Shown piece by piece: positions 26,189-38,076 of a stretch of 64,000 nt of DNA. The stretch lies in NCBI RefSeq assembly GCF_024273235.1, contig NZ_JANBVH010000004.1, positions 108,441 through 172,440 of the forward strand. Direction: 5' to 3'. This stretch comes from Sphingomonas faeni (GTDB taxonomy: Bacteria; Pseudomonadota; Alphaproteobacteria; Sphingomonadales; Sphingomonadaceae). The notes beneath the pieces are model-generated. The model worked only from the letters and a program-made list of their open reading frames with translations, had not been told where the DNA came from and ran no database searches. Numbering within the stretch: position 1 is the stretch's first letter; the number at the start of each line of letters is the position of its first letter. The translations under genes were made by a program, and so were the position numbers.

Positions 26189-27067
26189 ATGAAACACTTC
26201 ACGACGCTCACCATGCTCGCCGGTCTCGCCGCCGCGGGCATTTTTGCCGTTCCCGCCGCCGCGCAGGACATGACCACCGACCGCGACAGCAAGCCGTTCT
26301 CGGGTGTCTATATCGGCGCGGCCGGCGGTTACGACGTCCAGGGCAACGACGTCGGCTCGTCGATCCTGTTCGATCGCAACGGCGACGGCAATTTCAACGA
26401 CAGCGTCAACACCATCACCGGCGCCAACGCCTTCTCGCCGGGCTTCTGCAACGGCTCCGCCCGCACCGCGGTGGTCGATTACGGCTGCCGCAACGACGAT
26501 GACGGCTGGTCCTATTACGGCCGCGCCGGCTTCGACGTGCAGAGCGGCGCGTTCGTGGTCGGCCTTGTCGGCGAATTCGGCAAGTCCGACATCACCGACA
26601 GCGTCGCCGCCTTCTCGTCCACGCCCGCCAGCTACACGATGGCACGCAAGCTGAAGTGGGAAGGCTCGGTCCGTGCCCGTGTCGGCCTCGCCGCGCGCAA
26701 CACGCTGTTCTACGCCACCGGCGGCGCCGGCTATGCCAAGATCGACAATCTGTTCTTCACCACCAACACCGCCAACGCGTTCGCGGCCACCGGCTCGAAC
26801 AAGCGCTGGGGCTATGTCGGCGGCGGCGGCATCGAGCAGAAGCTGACCCGCAACATCTCGATCGGCATGGAATACACCTATCACCAGTACAAGGACGACG
26901 ACGCCCGCGTTCTGGTCACCGCCGGCACCGCGCTCGCCGGCAGCCCGGTGCTGCTGGCGAACAACCCGTTCGTGCTCGCCCCTAACACCAGCGGCACCAC
27001 CTTCCGCCGCAGCGACGACCAGTTCCGCTGGCACTCGCTCCGCGGCACGGTGTCGTTCCGGTTCTGA
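26189..27067 (+). CDS. outer-membrane beta-barrel protein (OmpA/Opa-like porin family)
   Basis: 292 aa from ATG 26189, which suits GGGGA at 26178-26182; the ATG at 26183 abuts it. Signal peptide ends about VPAAAQD. SGVYIGAAGGYDVQGND is the usual first strand of small barrel proteins, WSYYGRAGFDVQSGAFVVG and RKLKWEGSVRARVGLAA are later strands, and the sequence ends LRGTVSFRF with C-terminal Phe. A soluble extension near residues 45-75 contains DRNGDGNFNDS, a possible calcium loop. Role unknown. Confidence 0.88.
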   Translation: MKHFTTLTMLAGLAAAGIFAVPAAAQDMTTDRDSKPFSGVYIGAAGGYDVQGNDVGSSILFDRNGDGNFNDSVNTITGANAFSPGFCNGSARTAVVDYGCRNDDDGWSYYGRAGFDVQSGAFVVGLVGEFGKSDITDSVAAFSSTPASYTMARKLKWEGSVRARVGLAARNTLFYATGGAGYAKIDNLFFTTNTANAFAATGSNKRWGYVGGGGIEQKLTRNISIGMEYTYHQYKDDDARVLVTAGTALAGSPVLLANNPFVLAPNTSGTTFRRSDDQFRWHSLRGTVSFRF

Positions 27068-27178
27068 GGCGCAGGGCGGCCTGCACCAAGCTGGTGCAGG
27101 ACTCGCCCAAGCCCGGCCAGCGCAGCACAGCACGCCACAAGGCGTAGCTTTGCTACGACTGACGGCGAGCGGAGTAAG

Positions 27179-27219
27179 GAAAAGGCCGTTGCCCCAAACC
27201 AGGGGCAGCGGCCTTTTCT
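27179..27219 (+). terminator. Rho-independent terminator
   Basis: aaaaggccgttgcccc pairs with ggggcagcggcctttt around a short loop, giving a GC-rich stem with A and T tracts on either side. It ends the outer-membrane protein transcript; because it is nearly symmetric it could also work in the other direction. Confidence 0.85.
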
Positions 27220-27230
27220 CTAGTGCTCAA

Positions 27231-27354
27231 TCCTCCCCCGCCAGGGGGAGGTGGCGCCGAAGGCGACGGAGGGGGAGGACCGCGCAACACCGGTGATCCC
27301 TTACCGCCCCCTCCGTCTGGCAAGCGCCAGCCACCTCCCCCTTGCGGGGGAGGA
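27231..27354. repeat. family A palindromic repeat, copy 4
   Basis: Arms tcctcccccgccaggggga and cctcccccttgcgggggagg with internal stems. Between the terminator and the thiC leader. The bases 27355-27467 show no gene; they contain a sequence reading gttcgccctgagcgaagtcg, a small hairpin. Confidence 0.9.
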
Positions 27355-27467
27355 TCGCAAGAAAGGGCTTCACCCGCACCGTTCACCCCCCAAGCCCGTT
27401 CGCCCTGAGCGAAGTCGAAGGGCAAGTTTCCCATTGCGCCCCACCCCAAGCCGCCTATGCTCACCCC

Positions 27468-29537
<2,070 letters not shown>

Positions 29538-29571
29538 TAGCTGCGAATGTCGTTGGCCAGAAGGGGATACC

Positions 29572-31542
29572 ATGACGACAGTCGACGCCTTGCGTAAGCC
29601 GGATATGCCGGCCGTAATCGCACGAACCCATATCTCCAGTGATATCCACGGCTTTTTATTGCCGGTTTTCGAGGCGATTTCGAACGCTATACACGGCGTT
29701 GAACAAAGATTTTCAGACCAGTCCATGATGGCGGGCCACGTTGACATCACGTTCACGGGTATCGGTAATTCGTTAGAATTCTCGGTATCTGTAACCGACA
29801 ATGGTTCGGGGCTAGACGACCAAAACTACCTATCTTTTCTAACTCCATTCAGTGGCCTCAAACTGTCACAAAAGGGAAGGGGCTTCGGGCGATTCATCGC
29901 CTTTAAAGTATTCAACAGAATACTATATTCGTCTCGTTATAATGTCGGAACTGCAAGAATAAGTCGAGCATTCCGGTTTAATATTTATGACGATAGAGAG
30001 CTGATTTACTTTGATGCCGAGCCGGACTTTTCGGATCTTGGTGTTCGGGTGGAATATAATGACCTAAAACCCGAATGGCACTCAATCGTAGAGAGCCTGT
30101 CCGCAACTATAGTTGCAGATGAAATTGCTCACCATTTCTTCCCGGAGTTCATCCGTGGTACATTGCCGCGCATAAATCTTACGTTTGGCGATGCAGAGAT
30201 CGAACTTACTTCTCGATTCAGCTCTCTTTTCGTTTCCCACGGTAGTGGCAGTGTCGTGGTAAAGATCGATGGTGCCGACGAGGAGCTACAGTACTCCCTA
30301 AGTAGAGTGCCCCGCTCCCGCAGGTTCGATCAAAATGCATTGCTTTTCTCAGCAGGCGGAAGAATTGTAGGGAGTCCGCGAGATTTATCCCAGAAGTTGG
30401 GTCGATCTTTTTTCGTCGGGGAGGCTGACGAGAAGTATATCATAATCGCCGTTATCTCTGGCGATGCTCTGGAGCAGCGGCTCAACGATTCCCGGACCAG
30501 TATCGGTGTAGCGCCAAAGGCCATAGAAGATATTGTTTCGGCAGTTGCGAAAATGATCGAGGAAGTCGAGGGTGATCAAATACGAGTAATCAAGGAAGCG
30601 CAGCGGAAAGACCTATCGGGGGCGTTAAGCGAAAATCCGATCCTACGCACCGGATTATCAGGTCAGTCACTCGAAGAGTATGTTAGGTCGAAGCCAAATA
30701 GTTGGGGTGCGGATCAGTTTGTTTCTGATTTGGCGCTAAGGCGTTTTCGAGCTAGTAACAACCTTTCTCAGTCGATTGCTACTGCATCGGTTGATAGAGA
30801 ATCATATTATGAACAGATAAAAGACCTCGTGGCAAAGATAGATCTGGGTAAGAAGGACGCTCTTGCTGAGTACGTCATCCATCGCAAAAAAATAATTACG
30901 CTTATTGAGGCTGCCCGTAAGTTCGATACGTCGGGCAAAATATCGCCCGAAGATACAATTCATGATTTGGTATTCCGCCGATATTCTGACAACGCAACTC
31001 GTGGGTACTTTGATCACAATTTGTGGTTGGTAGACGATGCTCTTGCGTTCTGTCCCTATATTTCGAGCGACCGGACCATTCACGGTGGTCGTCGCCAGAA
31101 AGGCGATAAGGTTACAGATCTGATGTTCTACGAAGACAGCATCGTTCTGGGTGAGAATGATGGATCATCGTTAGTCATTGTTGAATTTAAAAAACCTGTA
31201 AGAGACGACTATGTATTTGGTCCGGCGAAATCGGATCCCGTCATGCAAGTTGTGGAGACTCTAGAAAAAGCTATTGCAAACGGTGGTATAACTAGATCCG
31301 ACGGCGGCCATTTTTCGTTCGTACAGGTGACCCGGAGGTTCGCATACATAATTGCCGATCTCACACCATCTCTGATACGGGTGCTTCAACGGCATGATTT
31401 CAAGAATGACTGGAATCCTAAAGTTTGGATTCGATATAGAGATACAGAGCAGATGGCCATCTACGTTTATGGATATGACACAATGATAGAAGGAGCGAAA
31501 AAGCGCAACGCTGCATTCTTTAGCGTTTTGCTCGACGAATGA
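29572..31542 (+). CDS. GHKL (HSP90/MORC-like) ATPase fused to a PD-(D/E)XK-like nuclease domain
   Basis: 656 aa from ATG 29572 with aagggga upstream. The N-terminal GHKL fold shows the N-box EAISNA (E34, N38), the G1 box DNGSG (76-80) and the G2 loop KGRGFGRF (about 101-110). A middle S5/transducer-like region follows. Near the C-terminus TDLMFYEDS at about 514 and IVEFKKP with E538-x-K540 resemble the D...ExK active site of restriction-type nucleases. GC content is far lower than neighbours, indicating horizontal transfer. Bacterial MORC/MutL-like ATPases tied to nucleases occur in restriction and defence loci. Role as a stand-alone defence gene is inference. Confidence 0.8.
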   Translation: MTTVDALRKPDMPAVIARTHISSDIHGFLLPVFEAISNAIHGVEQRFSDQSMMAGHVDITFTGIGNSLEFSVSVTDNGSGLDDQNYLSFLTPFSGLKLSQKGRGFGRFIAFKVFNRILYSSRYNVGTARISRAFRFNIYDDRELIYFDAEPDFSDLGVRVEYNDLKPEWHSIVESLSATIVADEIAHHFFPEFIRGTLPRINLTFGDAEIELTSRFSSLFVSHGSGSVVVKIDGADEELQYSLSRVPRSRRFDQNALLFSAGGRIVGSPRDLSQKLGRSFFVGEADEKYIIIAVISGDALEQRLNDSRTSIGVAPKAIEDIVSAVAKMIEEVEGDQIRVIKEAQRKDLSGALSENPILRTGLSGQSLEEYVRSKPNSWGADQFVSDLALRRFRASNNLSQSIATASVDRESYYEQIKDLVAKIDLGKKDALAEYVIHRKKIITLIEAARKFDTSGKISPEDTIHDLVFRRYSDNATRGYFDHNLWLVDDALAFCPYISSDRTIHGGRRQKGDKVTDLMFYEDSIVLGENDGSSLVIVEFKKPVRDDYVFGPAKSDPVMQVVETLEKAIANGGITRSDGGHFSFVQVTRRFAYIIADLTPSLIRVLQRHDFKNDWNPKVWIRYRDTEQMAIYVYGYDTMIEGAKKRNAAFFSVLLDE

Positions 31543-31554
31543 GCCGGAAGCTTA

Positions 31555-31715
31555 CTGTGCTTTATGGTTTCACTCGAGAATAGTCTGCCAGCCGTAGGAG
31601 CGGCGTACTGAACGCGTCCACATAGGGATGGCCTGATCGATACGGAGCGCTGGACGCTGAAATCGCGGATGTCGTCCAGATCGCTCTGAGCCTTTCGGCT
31701 CAATTCAAGCCGCAC
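31555..31715 (-). pseudogene. parE-like toxin remnant (frameshifted and shortened)
   Basis: From GTG 31715, overlapping the parD stop, the frame reads RLELSRKAQSDLDDIRDFSVQ, a good ParE/RelE N-terminus. Family similarity then passes to another frame (HPYVDAFSTPLLRLADYSRV) that ends at a stop well before the usual 95-100 residues. The original frame runs on into unrelated codons inside the GHKL gene. The toxin is therefore probably inactive. Confidence 0.75.
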
Positions 31716-31956
31716 TCGCGGTCCGTAGCCGGTCGCGCAACTCGTCGAGATAATCGAACGGATCGCGCTCGCTCACGCCCGATGCGCTGCCTTCATCGAT
31801 CGCCGCCTGCAAAGCCCGCCGCTTTTGCTCATGGTCCCGATCGCGCCGTATCAGATCGAGAATATACCCGTCGGTCCCGCCGTACCGCCCTTCGGCGACC
31901 CGCGCCTCGACCCAGGTTTCCAAGTCGCCCGGAAGCGAAACATGCATTTGCGCCAT
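31705..31956 (-). CDS. parD: ParD-family antitoxin (CopG-like)
   Basis: 83 aa, MAQMHVSLPGDLETWVEARV, the ribbon-helix-helix N-terminus of ParD antitoxins (here LPGDLETWVEARVAEGRYGG), followed by the acidic C-terminal toxin-binding tail ERDPFDYLDELRDRLR. The gene is intact and would repress its own promoter in the 170 bp upstream. The toxin gene beside it is broken, so this looks like a decaying TA locus. Confidence 0.88.
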   Translation of the reverse strand: MAQMHVSLPGDLETWVEARVAEGRYGGTDGYILDLIRRDRDHEQKRRALQAAIDEGSASGVSERDPFDYLDELRDRLRTASAA

Positions 31957-32124
31957 CTGTCTAAACTACGGCAACACGGAAGGATCGACAAGTGACCGCC
32001 CCATTTTGCACATCCGTCCAACGCACCGCGTGATGGATGCTCCATGGCAACACCCCGCACAATTCGGTCCTACACGCGGCGCCCCGCGCTGTCCTACACA
32101 GCCCCGATCTGATCCGCTCCCGCG

Positions 32125-33141
32125 ATGACCAAAGCATCAGACCCGCGCGGCCGTCCGGTCGCTGCCCCCACCCTTGCCCCCACCCTCAACCGCGCGATGG
32201 ACTTTGCCGATTTCGAACCCGTCCGGGCAATGACACCTCCAATGCCGCAGCCGGAAATGGCGATGTCCGACCGCGCCGTCCCCGCGCTCGCCACCCCCGC
32301 CGCCGCCACTCTCGCCGCCAAGGCCAACCTCCCGCAGACTTGCATGATCGAGGAGGACGATCCCCGAGTGATCCTCGACGGGTTCGATCCCGCCGATTAC
32401 GTCTGGGTCCCCGTCCCCCGCCAGCGCCGCCCCGACGGCTGGAGCCACGCCAAGCAGCGCCTCTTCATCGAACACCTCGCCGACACCAGCTCGGTCACCG
32501 CCGCCGCCACGCAGGTCGATATGTCGGTCAACAGTTGCTACGCGCTGCGCCGCGCCCCCGGTGCCGAACAATTCGCCGCCGCCTGGACCGCGGCCGTGCA
32601 GTCGGGCGTCACGCGGCTCGCCGACCTGGCGCTGGAGCGCGCGATGACCGGCGAGGAAATTCCGGTGTTCGACAAGAGCGGCCACCGGATCGCGTGCCGC
32701 TACAAATACAGCGACCGGATGATCATGTTCCTCCTGCGCGCGCACATGCCCGAACGCTACGGCCACGCGCACCGCACGACATCTGCCCCGCACGACCGCG
32801 ACCGGCCTGAAGCGCCGCGCATAGCCTCGGTCGCGCAGGCCATCGCGCTGCTCGAACCCGCCATGCCGGACAACCCCGCGGCACTGCTGACGGAGCAAGC
32901 CCTGTGCGACCGGCTCCAGGACATCCAGGATCTGGGCGGCGCCGACTTCGTCCTGCCGCAGGACGCGTCCGGCCAGATCCTCCGCGACCGCTCGCACCGG
33001 ATCGAGGAGCAGCGCGTCGCCGACATAGAGTTCGACCGCCGCCTCGAATGGGCAAAGATCGGCGTCGCCCCGCCACCGCCGACCGGCTATCCGCCGTCGC
33101 CTTACGGCAATCACGACGACCCCGACTACGACGACGAGTGA
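32125..33141 (+). CDS. hypothetical protein with terminase-small-subunit-like HTH region
   Basis: 338 aa from ATG 32125. Residues about 100-160 (WSHAKQRLFIEHLADTSSVT to AAATQVDMSVNSCYALRRAP) resemble the helix-turn-helix of phage terminase small subunits or transposase-like DNA-binding proteins. The rest is Pro/Ala- and Asp-rich with an extended acidic tail (NHDDPDYDDE). I do not know its function. GC is as high as the neighbours, so it is probably a resident gene, not part of the AT-rich island beside it. Confidence 0.7.
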   Translation: MTKASDPRGRPVAAPTLAPTLNRAMDFADFEPVRAMTPPMPQPEMAMSDRAVPALATPAAATLAAKANLPQTCMIEEDDPRVILDGFDPADYVWVPVPRQRRPDGWSHAKQRLFIEHLADTSSVTAAATQVDMSVNSCYALRRAPGAEQFAAAWTAAVQSGVTRLADLALERAMTGEEIPVFDKSGHRIACRYKYSDRMIMFLLRAHMPERYGHAHRTTSAPHDRDRPEAPRIASVAQAIALLEPAMPDNPAALLTEQALCDRLQDIQDLGGADFVLPQDASGQILRDRSHRIEEQRVADIEFDRRLEWAKIGVAPPPPTGYPPSPYGNHDDPDYDDE

Positions 33142-33207
33142 CCGCGTCTTGGCCTAACCCGGCCTAATCTTCTTTTCGTTTAATCCCGCGAAATCAACGC
33201 GAAAGCC

Positions 33208-33507
33208 CTACCGCTTCCGAACGAACTCCGCCCGCAGCACCAGCCCCTTGATCCCCTCGTACCGACAGTCGATCTCCTGCGCATCGCCGGTCAGCCGGAT
33301 CGACTTGATCACCGTTCCGCGCTTCAACGTCTGCCCCGCACCCTTCACGGTCAGGTCCTTGATCAGCGTCACCTGGTCGCCGTCCGCCAGCACGTTCCCG
33401 ACCGAATCCCGCACCACGACCGCGCCGTCATCCGCCGCAACAGCCGTCGCCGCACCGCCCGCAACCCACTCGCCGGTAGCTTCGTCGTACACATAGTCGT
33501 CGCTCAT
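33208..33507 (-). CDS. PhnA/YjdM-family protein lacking the N-terminal zinc ribbon
   Basis: 99 aa from ATG 33507 overlapping the ung stop (ATGA). The C-terminal PhnA fold is typical: [37 protein letters not shown] and [12 protein letters not shown]. The usual N-terminal zinc-ribbon cysteines are replaced by [16 protein letters not shown]. The old link with phosphonate use is weak for this family. Likely translated together with ung. Confidence 0.88.
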   Translation of the reverse strand: MSDDYVYDEATGEWVAGGAATAVAADDGAVVVRDSVGNVLADGDQVTLIKDLTVKGAGQTLKRGTVIKSIRLTGDAQEIDCRYEGIKGLVLRAEFVRKR

Positions 33508-34202
33508 CGGTCGGTCTCCGGCAGCGCCCAATCGATCGGAGCGCGCCCATGGGTTTCGAGAAAGTCATTGGCCCGGCTGAACGGCCGCGATCCGAAGAAC
33601 CCGGTCCGTGCCGCCAGCGGCGACGGGTGCGCCGACTGGATCACCAGATGCCGCCCGCCCTTCGTCACGTCATCGACGAACGCCGCCTTCTTCTGCGCAT
33701 ACGCCCCCCACAGCAGGAACACGACCGGTTTGTCCTGCGCATTCACTGCCGCGATCACCGCATCGGTAAATCGCTCCCACCCGCGCTTGCTGTGCGAGGC
33801 AGCCTCCCCCATCCGCACGCTCAGCACCGCGTTGAGCAACAGCACGCCCTGCGCTGCCCAATGATCCAGCATGCCGTGGCGTGCACGCGGAATCCCGAGA
33901 TCCGCCTCCAGCTCCTTGTAGATATTTACCAGGCTAGGCGGCGTCCGCACACCTTGGCGGACCGAGAAGCTCAGCCCATGCGCCTGCCCCTCGCCATGAT
34001 ACGGATCCTGCCCCAGGATCACGACCCGCACCTGATCCAGCGGCGTCAGCTCCAGCGCCCGAAACCGGTCGGCCTCTTCCGGAAACACCCGAGCCCCCGC
34101 CACCCACTCGGCCTCCAAAAACGCATTCAGCGCGCGCATGTACGGCGCCTCGAACTCGGCAGCGAGCGCCTGCCAGCTCGGCGGGAGAGGGGAGTCGATC
34201 AT
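33504..34202 (-). CDS. ung: uracil-DNA glycosylase, family 1
   Basis: 232 aa from ATG 34202 ([17 protein letters not shown]). The catalytic water-activating motif [22 protein letters not shown] contains GQDPYH, and the Leu intercalation loop is [18 protein letters not shown]. The enzyme removes uracil from DNA in base excision repair. A second, unrelated glycosylase gene is at 35223-35960. Confidence 0.97.
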   Translation of the reverse strand: MIDSPLPPSWQALAAEFEAPYMRALNAFLEAEWVAGARVFPEEADRFRALELTPLDQVRVVILGQDPYHGEGQAHGLSFSVRQGVRTPPSLVNIYKELEADLGIPRARHGMLDHWAAQGVLLLNAVLSVRMGEAASHSKRGWERFTDAVIAAVNAQDKPVVFLLWGAYAQKKAAFVDDVTKGGRHLVIQSAHPSPLAARTGFFGSRPFSRANDFLETHGRAPIDWALPETDR

Positions 34203-34246
34203 CCCCGCCGCATGTCGGACAGGGCAGGGGCGTGTCAATCGCCACC

Positions 34247-34326
34247 CTCGTTCCCCCGCGAAGGCGGGGGCCCAGGATCACAAACGATACCGCCCGAGAC
34301 CCTGGACCCCCGCCTCCGCGGGGGAA
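34247..34326. repeat. family E palindromic repeat, full copy
   Basis: Left arm ttcccccgcgaaggcggggg then cccagg, right arm ggacccccgcctccgcggg plus gaac. Lies between divergent ung and aguB, so may contain or influence both promoters. Confidence 0.85.
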
Positions 34327-34374
34327 CAGCAAGAAGGCTCGCACTCCGTGACGCGCCCCCTTATATGCGCCGCC

Positions 34375-35222
<848 letters not shown>

Positions 35223-35235
<13 letters not shown>

Positions 35236-35960
35236 CCACGCAACGCCAGCGCCCGCTCGAACACCGCGTCGAACATCGCGGCGGTCAGCACGCCGGTGTT
35301 CACGTTGTAGCGTGAGCAGTGGAAGCTATCGATCAGGATGCGACCGTCGGGCATCACATGCTCGGCGCCATGCGCGAACCGTGCCTTGGGCAGCCGCCCG
35401 CCGAGCATCTTCACCGCCGACTGGTGCGCGATATGCCCGAGCGCCACGAACACGCGGGCGGTCGGCACCGCATCCGCCTGAGTCTCCAGGAACGGGCGGC
35501 AGGTGCGGATTTCCTCTGGCGTCGGCTTGTTCTCGGGCGGCAGGCATTTCACCGCGTTGAGGATGATCGCACCGTCGAGCGCCAGACCGTCCTCGGCCTT
35601 CGCACCGTACGTGCCCGTCGCAAGCCCGAACCGCCCGAGCGTCTCGAACAGGAACTGCCCCGCATAATCGCCGGTGAAGGCGCGGCCGGTCCGGTTCGCG
35701 CCATGCTTCCCAGGCGCGAGGCCGATGATGCCGAGCCATGCGGCAGGATCGCCGAACGCGGGGACGGGCGCGTTCCACCAGGTCGGGAACTCGGTCCGCA
35801 GCTGCTCGCGCACCCCGACGAGGCGGGGGCAGAGCGGACAGTCATGCGGCGGCTCGGTCTCGGGCAGCGCGGAGACGGGCGCGAAGACGGTGGTGACGTC
35901 GACCTCGCCAGCCTCATCGACGTTTTCGGGAAGCGCGGTGGTGTAAGGTGTGGAATCCAT
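35223..35960 (-). CDS. uracil-DNA glycosylase, type 5 (UDGb) family
   Basis: 245 aa. Iron-sulfur ligands begin in HDCPLCPRLV, the active-site motif reads GLAPGKHGANRTGRAFTGDYAG at about residues 80-101, and the second motif is SFHCSRYNVNTGVL near residue 215. This HANRTGRPFTGD-type pattern belongs to family 5 enzymes, which act on uracil and other deaminated bases. It is convergent with aguB, overlapping it by 13 bp. Confidence 0.92.
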
Positions 35961-35982
35961 GGGATTGCGCTAGGCGGACCAA

Positions 35983-36492
35983 ATGTCGCCTGCAACCCCG
36001 CTCCCGCCGATCGCGCTAGCGCCATCCACCTACGCGATCGCACTGGGCTCGAATCGCCGCGGCCGACACGGTGCCCCTGAGCGCGAGATCGCGGCCGCTA
36101 TGGACATGCTCGGCAATATCATCGCTCGATCACCGACCGTCGCCAGCGCACCGCTAGGACCCTCGAATCGCCGCTACGCCAACGCCGTCGCGCTGATCGA
36201 AACGCCGGAAGACCCCGCCGCGCTGCTGGTCCGCCTGAAGCGGATCGAACGCAGCTTCGGCCGCCGCCCCGGCCGCCGCTGGGGCAGCCGCGTGATCGAT
36301 CTCGACATCATCCTCTGGTCGGGTGGCGCCTGGTCGTCGCCCGGTCTCACCGTGCCGCACGCCGCCTTCCGCACCCGCGGCTTCGTGCTCGGCCCGCTCG
36401 CTGGGCTCGTCCCGACATGGCGCGATCCCCTGAGCGGGCGAACGATACGGCAATTGGCGCAATCGGTTGACCGAAAGCGGCCACGCGATTAG
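35983..36492 (+). CDS. folK: 2-amino-4-hydroxy-6-hydroxymethyldihydropteridine diphosphokinase
   Basis: 169 aa. Folate pathway HPPK. ALGSNRRGRHG at about residues 13-23, PSNRRYANAVALIET (N-A-V block), LKRIERSFGRRPGRRWGSRVIDLDIILW with the signature R-W-x-x-R-x-I-D-L-D-I, and VPHAAFRTRGFVLGPLAGL near the end. The N-terminal 10 residues may be shorter if a later start is used. folP is about 18 kb away. Confidence 0.95.
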   Translation: MSPATPLPPIALAPSTYAIALGSNRRGRHGAPEREIAAAMDMLGNIIARSPTVASAPLGPSNRRYANAVALIETPEDPAALLVRLKRIERSFGRRPGRRWGSRVIDLDIILWSGGAWSSPGLTVPHAAFRTRGFVLGPLAGLVPTWRDPLSGRTIRQLAQSVDRKRPRD

Positions 36493-36513
36493 GTGCGCGG
36501 TCCACGATGGCGG

Positions 36514-36589
36514 GGGTCCGTAGCTCAGTTGGTAGAGCAAGCGACTTTTAATCGAGAGGTCCCGGGTTCGAGCCCCGGCGGACCCACCA
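36514..36589 (+). tRNA. tRNA-Lys (anticodon TTT)
   Basis: Acceptor gggtccg pairs with cggaccc, followed by discriminator A and encoded CCA. D-arm gctc/gagc, anticodon loop cttttaa with TTT, T-arm ccggg-ttcgagc-cccgg. The first two pairs of the anticodon stem (A27-G43 and G28-A42) are purine-purine, which is uncommon. Confidence 0.95.
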
Positions 36590-36624
36590 TCGACGGCACG
36601 CCCGAAAAGGGTGAGCGCAGGCAT

Positions 36625-37263
36625 GTGCCCGCGGTTCTCGCCGGCGCATCGGTCGCCGCAGTCGGCATCGTCCTCATCCTGCTCGTCGGTCTCGCGGTAG
36701 GCCATTGGCCGTTCGCGTTCGATCGGTCGATCATCCTCGGGCTGCGCGCCTGGGGTGGTCCGTCCTGGTTGCCGAAGGTCGCCGCCGACGTCACCGCGCT
36801 CGGCGGCGGCATCGTCCTGACGATCGTCGTGGTGATCGTCGCCGGGCTGCTGATCGTCCAGCGGCTCTGGCTGACCGCGATCGCGATCGTCGCAGCCAGC
36901 GTCAGCGGCAATATCATCGTCGAGTTGGTCAAGCTGCATGTCGCGCGCCCACGCCCCGACATCGTCGCGCATCTCGTCACGGTCACGCATATGAGCTTCC
37001 CCAGCGGCCATTCGGCGAACAGCGCGATCGTCTATCTGACGCTCGCCGGCCTCGCCTCGCAGGTGACGAGGGATCGCGCGACGCGGGCGTACATGCTGGT
37101 CATCGCGATCCTGCTGGTCGGCGCGATCGGGTGCAGCCGGGTGTATCTCGGCGTCCACTGGCCGAGCGACGTGCTGGCCGGCTGGAGCTTCGGCACGCTG
37201 TGGGCGCTGGCGTGGTGGCTGGCGACCGCCCGCGTGCGCACCTCAATCGGCGGCGAGCGCTAG
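36625..37263 (+). CDS. PAP2-family membrane phosphatase
   Basis: 212 aa from GTG 36625, just after the tRNA; the frame is open through the tRNA but that part is not coding. About six membrane segments. The phosphatase motifs are KLHVARPRPD (KxxxxxxRP), SFPSGHSANSA (PSGH) and SRVYLGVHWPSDVLAGW (SRxxxxxHxxxD). Substrates could be undecaprenyl diphosphate or phosphatidic acid. The start codon choice is uncertain because no strong ribosome site is seen. Confidence 0.9.
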   Translation: MPAVLAGASVAAVGIVLILLVGLAVGHWPFAFDRSIILGLRAWGGPSWLPKVAADVTALGGGIVLTIVVVIVAGLLIVQRLWLTAIAIVAASVSGNIIVELVKLHVARPRPDIVAHLVTVTHMSFPSGHSANSAIVYLTLAGLASQVTRDRATRAYMLVIAILLVGAIGCSRVYLGVHWPSDVLAGWSFGTLWALAWWLATARVRTSIGGER

Positions 37264-38076
37264 CACGGCCTTGGCCGCCTTCAGATGCGGCGCGTCGACC
37301 ATCCTGCCATCCAACTGGAGCGCACCCGCACCCGGATTGGCGGCGAACAGGTCGACGATCTTTTGCGCATGAACGCGCTCCTCGGCCGACGGCGTGAAGG
37401 CCGCGTTGATCACCGCGACCTGGCTCGGATGGATCGCCATCATCCCCGTGAAGCCGTCGCGACGGCCCCGCGCGGCATAGGCGGCGAGCCCGTCCAGATC
37501 GCGGAAATCGGGATAGACCGTCTCGATCGCCGCCACCCCTGCGGCATGCGCGCCGAACAGCGTCAGCGACCTAGCGAGCTGGTATGGCGCGGTGTACGAT
37601 CCATCCGCCTCGCGCGAGGTCGCCGCGCCGATCGCTGCGGGCAAATCCTCCGCGCCCCAGGTCAGCCCGACGAGCCGGTCCGTCACGCCGCCATAGCTAC
37701 CGAGCGCGAAGATCGCTGCTGGCGTTTCGGTCGCGATCGGCAGGATGGCGATGTCGCCGCTCAGTTTGGCATCGAGCGCGGCGAGGCTCGCCGCGCCCTC
37801 CGCCTTCGGCAGCACGATGCCATCCGGCTTGGCCGAGAGCACGGCCGCGAGATCGTCGTCCGCCAGCCCCGAATCGAGCGGGTTGATCCGCACGAACAGC
37901 GGCATCGTCCGGGGCTCGGCAAGGGACGCCGCGACATGCGCGCGCGCCGCCACCTTGGCACTCGGCGCGACCGAATCCTCTAGGTCGAGGATCAACGCGT
38001 CCGCCCCCAGCCCGAGCGCCTTGACCATCCGCTCGGGTCGATCACCCGGCACGAACAGCAGCGAGCGAAGTCTCAC
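37243..38076 (-). CDS. HpcH/HpaI aldolase / CoA-ester lyase (CitE-like)
   Basis: 277 aa from GTG 38076, which overlaps the galE stop (GTGA). RSLLFVPGDRPERMVKAL is the classic N-terminus of the CitE/malyl-CoA lyase group, with DALILDLEDSVAP (metal-binding Asp/Glu), FVRINPLDS and LTWGAEDLPAAIGA following. Characterised relatives cleave malyl-CoA or citramalyl-CoA. Which CoA ester is used cannot be read from the sequence. Coupled to galE by overlap, without obvious pathway link. Confidence 0.9.
   Translation of the reverse strand: MRLRSLLFVPGDRPERMVKALGLGADALILDLEDSVAPSAKVAARAHVAASLAEPRTMPLFVRINPLDSGLADDDLAAVLSAKPDGIVLPKAEGAASLAALDAKLSGDIAILPIATETPAAIFALGSYGGVTDRLVGLTWGAEDLPAAIGAATSREADGSYTAPYQLARSLTLFGAHAAGVAAIETVYPDFRDLDGLAAYAARGRRDGFTGMMAIHPSQVAVINAAFTPSAEERVHAQKIVDLFAANPGAGALQLDGRMVDAPHLKAAKAVLALAAD

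Noticed and set aside
36493..36624. Longer PAP2 protein starting before or within the tRNA
   Set aside because: The frame happens to be open through the tRNA-Lys gene; a coding start there is implausible.
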